From NCBI RefSeq assembly GCF_024362345.1, contig NZ_CP101505.1:1633501-1697500 (forward strand): a stretch of DNA of 64,000 nt, in the 5' to 3' direction. The position numbers and the translations under genes were made by a program. Below, piece after piece: positions 1-9,139 of the stretch. The DNA comes from Polaribacter dokdonensis (GTDB lineage Bacteria; Bacteroidota; Bacteroidia; Flavobacteriales; Flavobacteriaceae). The notes beneath the pieces are model-generated. The model had not been told where the DNA came from and ran no database searches. It saw only the letters and a program-made list of their open reading frames with translations. Each line of letters begins with the position of its first letter. The stretch's first letter is position 1.

Positions 1-990
1 ATTATTATATAAAATGTATAATATATCTTCATTTGATGGGGCTATAGCCATTGTAATTCTATTTGAAGGTGTAAAATCTGCAGAAGTAGGATTTATTTGA
101 AGCCAATTTCCATTTCCTGTAGCTGAAGTATACACACCTCTATTAAAAGTACCTCCTCCATCTAAAGAAGCATACACTCTTCCAGTGCTTGTAATAACAA
201 CATCTGTCCATCCAGTATTGTCGTCAGCTAATTCTAACTCTACAACTGGGCCAGCTTCAGCCATTCTGTAAACTTTACCTGCAGTACCCACAAATAATTC
301 ACCTGTTGTAGGGTGAACTTCTAAGTCTATTACAAAATCGAAAAAGTTATCAAATACTTGAAAAGTTCCATTTGCAGTTGTCGCTAATTGTTGCCAAGTT
401 AAACCACTGTCTGTAGATTTCCAGATTCCATTACCTAAAAAGCTTTCTTGTAAACCTGCACTATTTCCTCTTAATTCTCCTGTTCCATAATACCAAATGT
501 TCTGAAAACCATCTCTTGGATCTTGAGCAATTGCTGTAACATTATGAATATCATTTAAACCAGAAACTTTGGTCCAAGTATTACCACCATTTGTAGTTCT
601 AAAAACTCCACTACTAACACCACCTGCTAACATTGTGTTACCTGTAGCATCAGAAATATCAATTTTTAAAGCTCTTGTTCTACCTCCTAAGTTAGAAGGA
701 CCTCTACTTACAAAATCGTAAGCTGCAGATTTTTTTGAAGCATTTTTTTGTCTTTCAATAAAAGCTGTTTCTAATTCTTTATTCTTCTCTGTTTCTGGGA
801 TTAACCCTGTTTTCGGATTCTTTTGCATATCAAACTCATGCAACCATCTAGCTTCAGTATCTTCAGCTTTCTCAGCTAAAGTTTTCTTCTTTTTCTTAGG
901 TAATTTAGATTCATCATTGTTGTTAACGTTACAAGATAAAACGAAGCTCATTGTAAAAACAACAAGCATTAAATTGTAGATTTTTTTCAT
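1..990 (-). CDS. Asp-box (BNR/sortilin-like) repeat lipoprotein, 3' end outside the window
   Basis: The reading frame is open from an ATG at 990 to the left edge, so the first 330 residues are visible and the C-terminus is missing. The N-terminus has a hydrophobic signal ending in FVLSC, a lipobox, so the mature protein is probably lipid-anchored after Cys20. A Lys-rich linker follows, and then repeated Asp-box motifs: TTNGGNTW, STDSGLTW and SLDGGGTF. These blades are typical of beta-propeller proteins of the sialidase/VPS10 type. Flavobacterial members are often secreted glycosidase-like or adhesin-like proteins, but no catalytic assignment can be made here. The start lies only 9 bp after the dgt stop codon, so the two genes are probably co-transcribed. 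Whether a T9SS sorting domain exists at the C-terminus cannot be seen. Confidence 0.82.
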   Translation of the reverse strand, partial: MKKIYNLMLVVFTMSFVLSCNVNNNDESKLPKKKKKTLAEKAEDTEARWLHEFDMQKNPKTGLIPETEKNKELETAFIERQKNASKKSAAYDFVSRGPSNLGGRTRALKIDISDATGNTMLAGGVSSGVFRTTNGGNTWTKVSGLNDIHNVTAIAQDPRDGFQNIWYYGTGELRGNSAGLQESFLGNGIWKSTDSGLTWQQLATTANGTFQVFDNFFDFVIDLEVHPTTGELFVGTAGKVYRMAEAGPVVELELADDNTGWTDVVITSTGRVYASLDGGGTFNRGVYTSATGNGNWLQINPTSADFTPSNRITMAIAPSNEDILYILYNN

Positions 991-999
991 TTGTTTATT

Positions 1000-2334
1000 T
1001 TAAAATATATTTCCAAAAATTTTTCTTCGAAGTCTTATTGCATAACTATCAGACATCCTAGAAACGTATGTACAAACTGCCATTATTCTATCATATTGAC
1101 TATCAGATTGACTAACGTATTCTTGAGGCATTAAATTTACTAATAAGTTATCATAATTACTATTATTGTTATTATAATTATTATTAATGGCAGTTATAAA
1201 AACATCTAATAAATCGCCTATAATTCTATAACCTGCAACTTCCTTTTCTAAAACCTCTTTACTTTTATAGATCTTATCGATACTTATTTTAATTATGTCG
1301 TTAATTTGAGCCTCATACTTACACTTGTCTAATAAAGAATTTTTAAAATCACCATTTAAAATTGCCTCTTCATTCTTTAAAAAGATAGTTACAGCTTCAT
1401 CAATTAAGGCATTAATTGCAATTGCTCTTAAATAGGCTGTTCTGTCTTTGGTATGTTGCAAGGCATAATATTTATCTCTGTTGATGCCATGAATTAATTT
1501 AGACATGTATTCTAAAGCATAATCTTCATCAATTAAACCTAGGTTGATACCATCTTCAAAATCGATAATCGTATAGCAAATATCATCTGCAGCTTCTACC
1601 AAATAAGCTAATGGATGCCTGTAAAAAGAATTGGCCTCTGTATTTTTAGGTTTCATACCTAATTCTGAAACAACATCTAAAAAGGCTTCTTTATCAGATT
1701 GAAAGAATCCGTATTTTTTATCTACAATATGATTTGTTGGTTTTTTAGGTAAGCTCTCTTTTGGATATTTTAAGAATGCTCCTAAAGTTGCATAACACAA
1801 GCGTAAACCTCCAGAAATACCTTCTCTAGATTCTGTTAGAATTTTAAATCCGTTTGCATTGCCTTCAAAATCTACTAAATCTTGATATTCTTTATCTGAA
1901 AGTTTTGTTTTATAGGTTAATCCTTTACCAGTTTTAAAATATTCTCCAATGGCTTTTTCACCTGAATGCCCAAAAGGAGGATTTCCAATATCGTGTGTAA
2001 CTGAAGCTGCTGCTACAATTGCTCCAAAATCATTAAAAGTATAACCTAATTCTACTAAGTTTGGATGACGTTCTAACAACACCTTACCTACTCTTCTACC
2101 TAAAGTTCTACCAACTACAGATACTTCTAAACTGTGTGTTAATCTTGTATGTACAAAATCGGTTTCTGATAATGGAATTACCTGTGTTTTGTCTTGTAAG
2201 CTTCTAAAAGCTGATGAAAATATGATTCTATCAAAATCTACCTCAAAGCCTAAACGTGTTTCATCTTGTGCTATTCTTGGTCTTTTTTGAGTATCACCAA
2301 AACGTTTTAGAGAGAGTAATTGTTCCCAGTTCAT
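1000..2334 (-). CDS. dgt: Deoxyguanosinetriphosphate triphosphohydrolase (dNTPase)
   Basis: This 444-residue HD-domain protein hydrolyses dNTPs (classically dGTP) to the deoxynucleoside and triphosphate in the cytoplasm. The family signature is clear: an N-terminal SSAFRSLQDKTQV block, His67 in RLTHSLE, the HD pair His114-Asp115 in VTHDIGNPPFGH, and His123 just after it. Length fits bacterial dGTPases. The gene sits on the same strand as, and downstream of, the ribonucleotide reductase genes nrdB and nrdA, with one unrecognised gene between, so dNTP synthesis and breakdown are neighbours. A terminator hairpin at 2363-2392 separates it from the upstream gene, which suggests its own promoter in the short gap, although no perfect TAnnTTTG is present there. 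The downstream lipoprotein gene follows after 9 bp. Confidence 0.95.
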   Translation of the reverse strand: MNWEQLLSLKRFGDTQKRPRIAQDETRLGFEVDFDRIIFSSAFRSLQDKTQVIPLSETDFVHTRLTHSLEVSVVGRTLGRRVGKVLLERHPNLVELGYTFNDFGAIVAAASVTHDIGNPPFGHSGEKAIGEYFKTGKGLTYKTKLSDKEYQDLVDFEGNANGFKILTESREGISGGLRLCYATLGAFLKYPKESLPKKPTNHIVDKKYGFFQSDKEAFLDVVSELGMKPKNTEANSFYRHPLAYLVEAADDICYTIIDFEDGINLGLIDEDYALEYMSKLIHGINRDKYYALQHTKDRTAYLRAIAINALIDEAVTIFLKNEEAILNGDFKNSLLDKCKYEAQINDIIKISIDKIYKSKEVLEKEVAGYRIIGDLLDVFITAINNNYNNNNSNYDNLLVNLMPQEYVSQSDSQYDRIMAVCTYVSRMSDSYAIRLRRKIFGNIF

Positions 2335-2362
2335 TTTTAAAATTTAAGATTATCGAAAATAC

Positions 2363-2392
2363 AAAAAGAGAGGCATTTCTACCTCTCTTTTT
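2363..2392 (-). terminator. Rho-independent terminator after the 2412-3083 gene
   Basis: Perfect 11-bp inverted repeat, AAAAAGAGAGG at 2363-2373 and CCTCTCTTTTT at 2382-2392, with an 8-nt loop. On the minus strand the stem ends in a T run. It lies between the stop of the unrecognised gene and the dgt start. Confidence 0.75.
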
Positions 2393-2411
2393 AATAACTT
2401 TTAAATTCAAA

Positions 2412-3083
2412 TTAAGCTACCATCCAAAAATTTTTAATTTCCGAACATACGTTTTTCACTTTAGACATTAACTTTTCTGGATTCTTTGGTGCTGAAACTA
2501 ATCTGCCATCAAATACATCTAATGAAAAACAAATATCAGTTAAAGGAATTGCCTTATAACTTTCTGAAATTTCAGTAATATGCTTATGTAAGATAGTGGC
2601 TACCATTTTTGAATCCTGAAGTTCAAAAACATTTCCTTTAGATAAATGAATTTTTACTCCTCCAATATACTTTTTCCCTTCATAATCAAAAGTAAATACT
2701 ATGTCAGGAGAAACTAATATTTCTACACCTTCAATATAAGTTGACTTATTTACTCTTCTTTTAATGATTGTCAAATCATGATTTTTAAAAATCTCAGGAA
2801 TGTCAATATCTAAAAACTTTCTCATAGCCAACAATGATGAAGCTCTGTTATTAATTTGCTGGGGCTTACTAACTATTTTATTTTTAAGTTTTTCTAAACC
2901 TTTAATAATTGGCTCTTCGTTTCCATTTTCAGATAAAGATTTTTTAATGCAAGCCCTAGGTGTTTGATACCATCCAACTTTTAAAATTGGAGGTTTTTTT
3001 GAATCTCTAATAATTCTTTTTTTCCTAGCATCTGTACCTTTAGAGAAATCTACTAAAGGATTTATTGATATTTTATACTTCAT
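2412..3083 (-). CDS. Unrecognised protein, possible PD-(D/E)XK-like fold
   Basis: This is a soluble 223-residue protein with no signal peptide or membrane segment. The N-terminal third is rich in Lys and Arg (around residues 20-75) and may bind nucleic acid. In the middle, residues near 125-150 read VSPDIVFTFD, then GKKYIGGVKIHL. The arrangement of an Asp on one strand followed by a strand with a buried Lys recalls the PD-(D/E)XK nuclease core, but the match is weak and I infer it only from the pattern. I do not recognise the family. It lies between nrdA and dgt, is closed by its own terminator at 2363-2392, and starts about 370 bp from the nrdA stop, so it is probably an independent unit. 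A role in nucleotide or DNA metabolism is only a guess from position. Confidence 0.7.
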   Translation of the reverse strand: MKYKISINPLVDFSKGTDARKKRIIRDSKKPPILKVGWYQTPRACIKKSLSENGNEEPIIKGLEKLKNKIVSKPQQINNRASSLLAMRKFLDIDIPEIFKNHDLTIIKRRVNKSTYIEGVEILVSPDIVFTFDYEGKKYIGGVKIHLSKGNVFELQDSKMVATILHKHITEISESYKAIPLTDICFSLDVFDGRLVSAPKNPEKLMSKVKNVCSEIKNFWMVA

Positions 3084-3206
3084 TACTTTTTTAATTTATG
3101 TTATTTATTAACTATTTTCTTTTTTTGTTAATAAAATTCGATTAAATAGCCATTAACAAAGGTCATAAGGCTTTGATAATCTGACTGAAAATTTAGACAC
3201 ATAAAC

Positions 3207-3237
3207 TTGGCAAAAAGAATCCTAATTTGTAGTTTTG
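3207..3237 (+). promoter_or_regulatory. Bacteroidetes-type promoter for a candidate small RNA
   Basis: TTG at 3207-3209 and TAGTTTTG at 3230-3237, separated by 20 bp, match the -33/-7 arrangement of the Bacteroidetes primary sigma factor (TTG, 19-21 bp, TAnnTTTG). Transcription would start near 3243, and no plus-strand protein gene follows. Confidence 0.55.
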
Positions 3238-3242
3238 AAAAA

Positions 3243-3354
3243 CAAAAGGGAGGTTGAGTATCCTCAAGATTCTTTTTTTGAAATAAATTTAAGCCCTCGA
3301 AAGCAAAAAATTTAGATTTTTACCAAGAAGCGATATGTCCAGTATCGCTTTTTT
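3243..3354 (+). ncRNA. Candidate small non-coding RNA of about 110 nt
   Basis: The evidence is a well-placed promoter (3207-3237) followed about 85 bp later by a strong terminator (3328-3354) on the plus strand, in a 367-bp gap whose two flanking genes are both on the minus strand. No reading frame of useful length lies between. The transcript could fold: TTGAG at 3254-3258 pairs with CTCAA at 3263-3267, or alternatively GAGG at 3250-3253 pairs with CCTC further on. I cannot assign it to a known family such as 6S or SRP RNA. Both ends are predictions, so the exact length is approximate. Confidence 0.45.
3328..3354 (+). terminator. Rho-independent terminator of the candidate small RNA
   Basis: AAGCGATA at 3328-3335 pairs perfectly with TATCGCTT at 3343-3350 across a 7-nt loop and is followed by TTTT. 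The T run is only on the plus-strand side, so it serves a plus-strand transcript. Confidence 0.7.
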
Positions 3355-3403
3355 ATTGCTTGTAATTTTTTCTCTTTATTTATTATTTTTAACTATTTAT
3401 AAT

Positions 3404-3429
3404 AAAGAGAAGCCTTTCGACTTCTCTTT
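3404..3429 (-). terminator. Probable terminator of nrdA
   Basis: AAAGAGAAG at 3404-3412 and CTTCTCTTT at 3421-3429 form a 9-bp stem with an 8-nt loop just past the nrdA stop. The tail on the minus strand (ATTATAAATAG) is only moderately T-rich. Confidence 0.5.
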
Positions 3430-3450
3430 TCAACTTTTAATTTATTTGGT

Positions 3451-5850
3451 TTAAGAACCACACATTAAACAATCATCATCTGGTCCTGCTCCTTTAGAAG
3501 CATCTACCATTGCTTTAAATTCTGCTGGTGTCATTGGCTTTTCTTCTTCAATAACTTCTGCTTTCTTCTCTTTAGAAACTGTAAACTGAATTGCATTTAC
3601 TGCAGATTTAGTTCTTAAATAATACATACCAGTTTTTAAACCAGACTTCCAAGCATAGAAATGCATAGACGTTAATTTTCCATAATCTGGGTCTTTTAAG
3701 AATAAGTTTAATGATTGAGATTGATCGATAAAGTATCCTCTATGACGTGCCATATCAATAATATCTTTCATACTCATTTCCCAAACTGTTTTATATAATT
3801 CTCTTAAATCAGCAGGAATTTCTTCTATGTGTTGTATAGAACCATTTGCACGCATAATGCTTTCTTTCATATCATTATCCCACAAACCTAATTCTACTAA
3901 GTCTTCTAATAAGTGTTTGTTTACTACAATAAACTCACCAGATAAAACTCTTCTTGTATAAATATTAGAAGTATATGGTTCAAAAGCTTCATTGTTACCT
4001 AAAATTTGAGAAGTAGAAGCTGTTGGCATTGGAGCAACTAATAAAGAGTTTCTTACACCATGCTTCATTACATTTTTACGTAGTTTTTCCCAATCCCAAT
4101 TACCACTTAATTCATCATCATTTACACCCCACATGTTAAATTGGAATTCTCCCTCAGACATTGGAGATCCTTTAAATGTAGAATATGGTTCTTTTGCTTT
4201 TGCAATTTCCATAGATGAAGTTACAGCTGCAAAATACATGGTTTCAAAAATATCTTGATTTAGTTTTTTTGCTTCATCGCTTGTAAAAGGTAAACGTAAG
4301 TTGATGAAAGTATCTGCTAATCCTTGAATACCTAAACCTACTGGTCTGTGTCTAAAATTTGAGTTTTCTGCTTCTTTTACAGGATAAAAATTAGCATCAA
4401 TTACTGTATCTAAATTACGTGTTACTTTTTTAGTAACATCAAATAATTTTTTGTGGTTAAAGTACTTCTCTCCATTTTCTCTTTCAGAAACAAACATTGG
4501 CAATGCAATAGAAGCCAAGTTACATACAGCAACCTCATCTTTTGCAGTATATTCCATAATTTCTGTACATAAGTTTGATGAACGAATTGTACCTAAATTT
4601 TTCTGGTTTGTTTTTCTGTTTACTGCATCTTTATACAACATGTAAGGAGTTCCTGTCTCAATTTGAGATTCTAAAATCTTCTCCCATAATTCACGAGCTT
4701 TAATGGTTTTTCTTCCTTTACCTGCAGCTTCGTAACTTGTATATAATCGTTCAAACTCTTCTCCATAAGTATCATATAAATGAGGACATTCATGAGGACA
4801 CATTAATGTCCACTCACCATCTTCTTGTACACGTTTCATGAATAAATCTGAAATCCACATTGCATAGAATAAATCTCTTGCACGCATTTCTTCTTTACCA
4901 TGATTTTTCTTTAAATCTAAAAAGTCGAAAATATCTGCATGCCAAGGCTCTAAATACATTGCAAAAGAACCTTTACGTTTACCTCCACCTTGATCTACAT
5001 AACGTGCTGTATCGTTAAAAACACGTAACATTGGCACAATACCATTAGAGGTACCATTTGTACCTGCAATGTAAGAACCTGTAGCTCTAATATTGTGTAA
5101 AGACAAACCAATACCTCCTGCAGATTGAGAAATCTTTGCAGTTTGCTTTAGTGTGTCATAGATACCTTCAATACTATCATCTTGCATTTGTAATAAGAAA
5201 CAAGAAGACATTTGTGGTTTTGGTGTACCTGAGTTAAAAAGAGTTGGAGTTGCATGCGTAAAGTATTTTTTACTCATTAACTCATAAGTTGCAATAGCCT
5301 CATCAATATCATTTTTATGAATACCAATAGAAACACGCATTAACATGTGTTGTGGACGTTCTGCAATCTGACCATTCAATTTTAATAAGTATGAACGCTC
5401 TAAAGTTTTAAAACCAAAGTAATCGTAGTTAAAATCTCTGTTATAAATAATGGTAGAATCTAGCTTTTCTGCATTTGCTTTAATGATTTCATACACATCA
5501 TCTGCTAATAATGGTGCCTTTTTTTCTGTACGTGGGTTTACATAATAGTATAAATCATCCATTGTTTCTGAGAATGATTTCTTAGTGTTTTTATGTAGGT
5601 TAGACACAGCAATTCTTGCAGCTAATTTTGCGTAATCTGGATGAGCAGTAGTCATAGTTGCCGCAGTTTCTGCAGCTAAATTATCTAACTCTGATGTAGT
5701 TACACCATCATACAAACCTTCTATAACACGCATGGCTACTTTTACTGGATCAACAATTTTGTTTAATCCATAACACATTTTTTTAACTCTGGCAGTGATC
5801 TTATCGAACATCACTGGCTCTTTTTTGCCATCTCTTTTAACTACGTACAT
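3451..5850 (-). CDS. nrdA: Ribonucleoside-diphosphate reductase, class I, alpha (catalytic) subunit
   Basis: The 799-residue catalytic subunit reduces NDPs to dNDPs together with NrdB. An N-terminal ATP-cone lies at residues 1-90, indicating dATP/ATP allosteric control of activity. Catalytic residues are all visible: the redox pair Cys217 (SSCFLL) and Cys443 (AVCNLAS), the thiyl-radical motif NLCTE with Asn426, Cys428 and Glu430, and the radical-transfer pair Tyr743-Tyr744. The C-terminal tail ends CLMCGS, with Cys794 and Cys797 as the thioredoxin/glutaredoxin-dependent shuttle pair. nrdB lies 130 bp upstream on the same strand. That gap contains an 8-bp inverted repeat (5927-5946) that could modulate readthrough. 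A terminator hairpin follows the gene. Confidence 0.97.
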   Translation of the reverse strand: MYVVKRDGKKEPVMFDKITARVKKMCYGLNKIVDPVKVAMRVIEGLYDGVTTSELDNLAAETAATMTTAHPDYAKLAARIAVSNLHKNTKKSFSETMDDLYYYVNPRTEKKAPLLADDVYEIIKANAEKLDSTIIYNRDFNYDYFGFKTLERSYLLKLNGQIAERPQHMLMRVSIGIHKNDIDEAIATYELMSKKYFTHATPTLFNSGTPKPQMSSCFLLQMQDDSIEGIYDTLKQTAKISQSAGGIGLSLHNIRATGSYIAGTNGTSNGIVPMLRVFNDTARYVDQGGGKRKGSFAMYLEPWHADIFDFLDLKKNHGKEEMRARDLFYAMWISDLFMKRVQEDGEWTLMCPHECPHLYDTYGEEFERLYTSYEAAGKGRKTIKARELWEKILESQIETGTPYMLYKDAVNRKTNQKNLGTIRSSNLCTEIMEYTAKDEVAVCNLASIALPMFVSERENGEKYFNHKKLFDVTKKVTRNLDTVIDANFYPVKEAENSNFRHRPVGLGIQGLADTFINLRLPFTSDEAKKLNQDIFETMYFAAVTSSMEIAKAKEPYSTFKGSPMSEGEFQFNMWGVNDDELSGNWDWEKLRKNVMKHGVRNSLLVAPMPTASTSQILGNNEAFEPYTSNIYTRRVLSGEFIVVNKHLLEDLVELGLWDNDMKESIMRANGSIQHIEEIPADLRELYKTVWEMSMKDIIDMARHRGYFIDQSQSLNLFLKDPDYGKLTSMHFYAWKSGLKTGMYYLRTKSAVNAIQFTVSKEKKAEVIEEEKPMTPAEFKAMVDASKGAGPDDDCLMCGS

Positions 5851-5926
5851 AGGTTTGTTTGTTTTATTTAATTACTTATTTATTTAGCCGACAAAACATC
5901 CACATTTGGCGGCTTTTTATTTTTGA

Positions 5927-5946
5927 TCTGATGAGAATTCATCAGA
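5927..5946. repeat. Inverted repeat between nrdB and nrdA
   Basis: TCTGATGA at 5927-5934 and TCATCAGA at 5939-5946 form an 8-bp dyad with a 4-nt spacer in the 130-bp gap between nrdB and nrdA. It has no T tract, so it may be an operator or an mRNA processing or stability hairpin. Confidence 0.35.
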
Positions 5947-5980
5947 ATGAATTTATTTTATGAAGATTTAGTTTTTTAAA

Positions 5981-6952
5981 CTAGAAATCTGAATCGAAAC
6001 TAATACTACCTGTTCCTCCAGATTTTACTCCTGCTTTTTGGTATTCTGAAACTCTTTTTTCGAAGAAGTTTGTTTTTCCCTCTAAAGAAATCATTTCCAT
6101 AAAATCGAATGGATTTGTAACATCATATACTTTATCACAACCAAACTCTAGTAACAATCTATCTGTTACAAACTCTAAGTATTGTGTCATTAATTTTGCA
6201 TTCATACCAATTAAACTCACTGGTAATGACTCTGTTACAAACTCTCTTTCTATTTCTAAAGCATCAACAATAATTTCTTTAATTCTTTCTTTAGGTACTC
6301 TGTTTACAATATGATTGTTGTGTAAGTGTACAGCAAAATCACAATGCATACCTTCATCTCTAGAAATTAATTCGTTAGAGAATGTTAATCCAGGTAATAA
6401 ACCTCTTTTCTTTAACCAGAAAATAGAACAGAAAGCTCCTGAAAAGAAAATACCTTCTACTGCAGCAAACGCAATTAAACGCTCTGCAAAAGAATCAGAT
6501 TCAATCCATTTTAATGCCCAGTCTGCTTTTTTCTTAATAGCAGGAAAAACCTCAATCGCTCTAAACAATCTATCTTTTTCTACTTCATCTTTAACGTAAG
6601 TATCAATTAATAATGAATATGTTTCTGAATGAATGTTTTCCATCATTATTTGAAAACCATAGAAAAATTTAGCCTCTGAATATTGCACTTCATTTACAAA
6701 GTTCTCTGCTAAGTTTTCATTTACAATACCATCTGACGCTGCAAAAAAAGCTAATATATGTTTAATGAAATAACGCTCATCATCTGTTAACTTTGTTGTC
6801 CAGTCTACTAAATCTGAATGTAAATCAATTTCTTCAGCAGTCCAAAAGCAAGCTTGTTGTTTTTTATACCATTCCCATAAATCATTATGTTGAATTGGGA
6901 AAATTACAAAGCGATTATCATTTGGTTGTAAAATTGGTTCTTGTTTAGACAT
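5981..6952 (-). CDS. nrdB: Ribonucleoside-diphosphate reductase, class I, beta (radical) subunit
   Basis: This 323-residue ferritin-like subunit houses the metal cofactor and tyrosyl radical that start NDP reduction in NrdA. The metal ligands are visible as Asp74 (ASDGIV), Glu105 and His108 in ENIHSETY, Glu166 (AAVEGIFF), and Glu200 and His203 in RDEGMHCDF. The radical tyrosine is present as Tyr112, so this is a Tyr-type enzyme rather than an Ic type lacking the tyrosine. The C-terminal acidic tail would dock onto NrdA. The order here is nrdB then nrdA on the minus strand. The 397-bp gap upstream carries only an imperfect -7-like element (AATATTTG, 7010-7017 on the minus strand), and I saw no clear NrdR box. 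Confidence 0.97.
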   Translation of the reverse strand: MSKQEPILQPNDNRFVIFPIQHNDLWEWYKKQQACFWTAEEIDLHSDLVDWTTKLTDDERYFIKHILAFFAASDGIVNENLAENFVNEVQYSEAKFFYGFQIMMENIHSETYSLLIDTYVKDEVEKDRLFRAIEVFPAIKKKADWALKWIESDSFAERLIAFAAVEGIFFSGAFCSIFWLKKRGLLPGLTFSNELISRDEGMHCDFAVHLHNNHIVNRVPKERIKEIIVDALEIEREFVTESLPVSLIGMNAKLMTQYLEFVTDRLLLEFGCDKVYDVTNPFDFMEMISLEGKTNFFEKRVSEYQKAGVKSGGTGSISFDSDF

Positions 6953-7349
6953 TGTATTGTGTAATTTGAGCGTTATTGAATGTTATTTAATCGTTAAGAA
7001 CGACCTCTACAAATATTGAAAATTTTGTTCCAAAAAGAAAGTCTTACTTATTCACAAATCCCTTGAAGTTTTTAACAAAATGAAAATAATCATAAAAAAA
7101 CGCCATTTCCACAAATTACCTAAGTATCATATTATCAGGGTTTTAAAATGTTAAAAATTCCTTAAAGCCTAATTCTATTGACATTCTTAAAAACGCATTT
7201 TGAAAATTTTGTTTTGAGCATTTTGAAAGAGTAGAAATCCAATCAAAATAATTTTAACGTTAAACAAAATCAATAATTTTTATAAAATGCAAAACGTAAT
7301 ACATTATATAGTATCTTTGTTCTATTATTAACATTTATTATATAACAAA
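6953..7349. other. 397-bp divergent intergenic region between nrdB and the cold-shock gene
   Basis: No reading frame is supported. The region is AT-rich and carries a 12-bp palindrome, TTTAACGTTAAA, at 7253-7264. The word TTGAAAATTTTGTT occurs twice, near 7015 and near 7199. The cold-shock gene's -7 element lies at 7312-7319. The region probably drives both flanking genes. Confidence 0.6.
7312..7319 (+). promoter_or_regulatory. -7 element for the cold-shock gene
   Basis: TATCTTTG matches TAnnTTTG exactly, 30 bp before the GTG start. No good -33 element was found at the usual spacing. Confidence 0.5.
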
Positions 7350-7541
7350 GTGAAAAACGGAACAGTAAAATTCTTCAACGAATCTAAAGGATTTGGATTT
7401 GTAATTGAAGACGGTTCAAAAACAGAGTATTTTGTACACGTATCAGGATTAATTGACGAGATTAGAGAAGGTGATGCAGTAGAATTTGACCTGAAAGAAG
7501 GTAGAAAAGGTTTAAACGCAGTAGACGTTAGAGTTATCTAA
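7350..7541 (+). CDS. Cold-shock domain protein (CspA family)
   Basis: This 63-residue single OB-fold protein binds single-stranded RNA/DNA and acts as an RNA chaperone. The RNP1 motif (KGFGFV, residues 14-19) and RNP2-like YFVHVS (residues 27-32) are intact. The start is GTG at 7350: the codons after it give the family's standard opening KNGTVKFFN, and no ATG is available nearby. It has its own -7 element 30 bp upstream and a strong terminator at 7574-7607, so it is a monocistronic unit. Confidence 0.93.
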   Translation: MKNGTVKFFNESKGFGFVIEDGSKTEYFVHVSGLIDEIREGDAVEFDLKEGRKGLNAVDVRVI

Positions 7542-7573
7542 TTATATTATTTAGAATTTTTTTACATAAGAAC

Positions 7574-7607
7574 AAGTCGCTTAATTTTTTTTAAGCGACT
7601 TTTTTTT
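7574..7607 (+). terminator. Strong Rho-independent terminator after the cold-shock gene
   Basis: Perfect 11-bp stem, AAGTCGCTTAA at 7574-7584 and TTAAGCGACTT at 7591-7601, with a TTTTTT loop and a T tail. Confidence 0.85.
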
Positions 7608-7611
7608 GCCT

Positions 7612-7619
7612 TATTTTTG
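7612..7619 (+). promoter_or_regulatory. -7 element for heme A synthase
   Basis: TATTTTTG matches TAnnTTTG. It lies 19 bp before the ATG at 7639 and directly after the preceding terminator. Its position rules out the apparent upstream TTG start at 7606, which would lie inside the promoter. Confidence 0.5.
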
Positions 7620-7638
7620 CATAAATATTTTACTTCGG

Positions 7639-8658
7639 ATGAAAAAAAGGTTTCCACAAATTGTACAAATTGCTATTATTTCTCTTTACCTTATTTTTCT
7701 AGCAGGTTCTATTGTTAGGATGACAGGTTCTGGAATGGGTTGTCCTGATTGGCCAAAATGTTTTGGTTATTACATACCACCAACTTCTGAAGAACAAATT
7801 ATCTGGAAACCAAACACTGAATTTAAAGAAGGATTTATTATTATTAAAGATGAAGTGTTATTTGTAGCTGAAAAAGATTTAACTACTTCTAGTGAATTTG
7901 ACGCTAATAATTGGTCTGAATACACTAAACACGATTATAATATTTTTAATGTTTTCCATACTTGGACAGAGTACATCAACAGATTAGTGTCTGTTTTAGC
8001 AGGCTTTGTATTTCTGTTTCTTATTTATGGTTCAACTAAATTTTGGAAAGAAAATAAAACCATTACACTTCTGTCTTTTGGAGCTTTCTTTTTAATGCTG
8101 TTTGAGGCTTGGTTAGGAAAAACCGTAATTGAAAGTAATTTAACACCAACTATTATAACTATTCATATGGTTGTTGGTTTAATTATTATTGCACTTTTAC
8201 TTAATTTAAAGTACATAATTTCTGATCAGAAAACCTACCCTTACAATGCCTTGTTTAATAAATTACTTATTATTTCTGTAATTTTTTCTTTGGTTCAAAT
8301 TGCAATGGGTACTCAAGTAAGACAATTTATAGACGAACAAGTAAAACTATTTGGATTTGAAAATAAGAATCATAGCTTAATGAATCCTAGCTTTAAATTC
8401 TATTTTCACAGATCTTTTACTATTGCAATTGTTTTGGTAAACTTTGGCTTGTTCTATATTAATCAAGTAAAAAAATTAGGTTACAAGCTAATTAATTGGA
8501 TTGTTTTCTTAATTTTCTTAGAAGCAATTACAGGAATATTAATGTACTATGCAGAAATTCCTATAGGAACACAAGCTATACATTTAATGGCTGGTGCACT
8601 GTTATTTGGAATGCAGTTCTATCTATGGCTTCAAAGTAGAAAAACAGTTAGCAATTAA
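7639..8658 (+). CDS. ctaA: Heme A synthase (COX15/CtaA family)
   Basis: This multi-pass inner-membrane protein of 339 residues oxidises heme O to heme A for cytochrome c oxidase. The family opening VRMTGSGMGCPDWPKCFG is present at residues 26-43, and the conserved helix histidines are visible as His107 (FHTWTEYINRL) and in IHMVVG, FHRSF and IHLMAG. About 60 polar residues lie between the first two helices, as usual in Bacteroidetes members. I chose ATG 7639 rather than the in-frame TTG at 7606 because the family starts at MKKRF and a promoter element overlaps the upstream extension. The enzyme's partner ctaB (heme O synthase) and the oxidase genes are about 25 kb away at 28887-33914. Confidence 0.94.
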   Translation: MKKRFPQIVQIAIISLYLIFLAGSIVRMTGSGMGCPDWPKCFGYYIPPTSEEQIIWKPNTEFKEGFIIIKDEVLFVAEKDLTTSSEFDANNWSEYTKHDYNIFNVFHTWTEYINRLVSVLAGFVFLFLIYGSTKFWKENKTITLLSFGAFFLMLFEAWLGKTVIESNLTPTIITIHMVVGLIIIALLLNLKYIISDQKTYPYNALFNKLLIISVIFSLVQIAMGTQVRQFIDEQVKLFGFENKNHSLMNPSFKFYFHRSFTIAIVLVNFGLFYINQVKKLGYKLINWIVFLIFLEAITGILMYYAEIPIGTQAIHLMAGALLFGMQFYLWLQSRKTVSN

Positions 8659-8709
8659 CAAAAATTAAAAACGTTTTATTTATTTACAAACCACTAGGAA
8701 TATTGAATT

Positions 8710-9132
8710 CTAAGGATGTGCATTTACCCAAACCTCACCATCAGAAAAATATTCTTTTTTCCAAATTGGTACTGTTTCTTTAAGGGTATCAATTGCAAAT
8801 TCACAAGCCAAAAAAGCAGCTTTTCTGTGCTTAGCTGATGCTGTAATAATAACAGGGATTTCACCAATTTGTAACATACCTTCTGCATGATGTATGGCTA
8901 TTTTATGAATTTCAAAATCTTGTAAAGCTTTATCTGCAATTTTTTGCATCTCTTTAAGAGCCATAGGTTTATAAGTAGAGAAATCTAGTTGCAACACCTC
9001 TTTACCTTCAGTATCATTTCTCACAGTACCAACAAATGTGGTAATTCCTCCACAAACATCATCTTCTACAAATGCATAACATTCTTGCAGGTTTAATTTA
9101 CTCGAGGTTATTTTTATTGAAGTTCTTTGCAT
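8710..9132 (-). CDS. moaE: Molybdopterin synthase catalytic subunit MoaE
   Basis: This 140-residue cytoplasmic enzyme, with MoaD, converts cyclic pyranopterin monophosphate to molybdopterin. The family core is intact: FVGTVRN, the EM-rich helix, HHAEGMLQIGE, then AKHRKAAF with the conserved basic residues, and PIWKKE containing the catalytic Lys. It ends convergently against heme A synthase, about 50 bp from its stop. The sulfur-carrier gene moaD lies only 335 bp upstream on the same strand, but a DUF3817 gene on the opposite strand occupies that gap, so moaE has its own promoter (9140-9171). No other moa or mog genes are in the window. Confidence 0.95.
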   Translation of the reverse strand: MQRTSIKITSSKLNLQECYAFVEDDVCGGITTFVGTVRNDTEGKEVLQLDFSTYKPMALKEMQKIADKALQDFEIHKIAIHHAEGMLQIGEIPVIITASAKHRKAAFLACEFAIDTLKETVPIWKKEYFSDGEVWVNAHP

Positions 9133-9139
9133 ACATCAA

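Noticed and set aside
5851..5980. A plus-strand terminator in the nrdB-nrdA gap (AGCCG...CGGCT then T run)
   Set aside because: The loop is over 15 nt and there is no plus-strand gene to end. I kept only the tighter dyad at 5927-5946.
7606..7638. Upstream TTG extension of heme A synthase
   Set aside because: It overlaps the -7 promoter element at 7612-7619, and the family starts at the later ATG.
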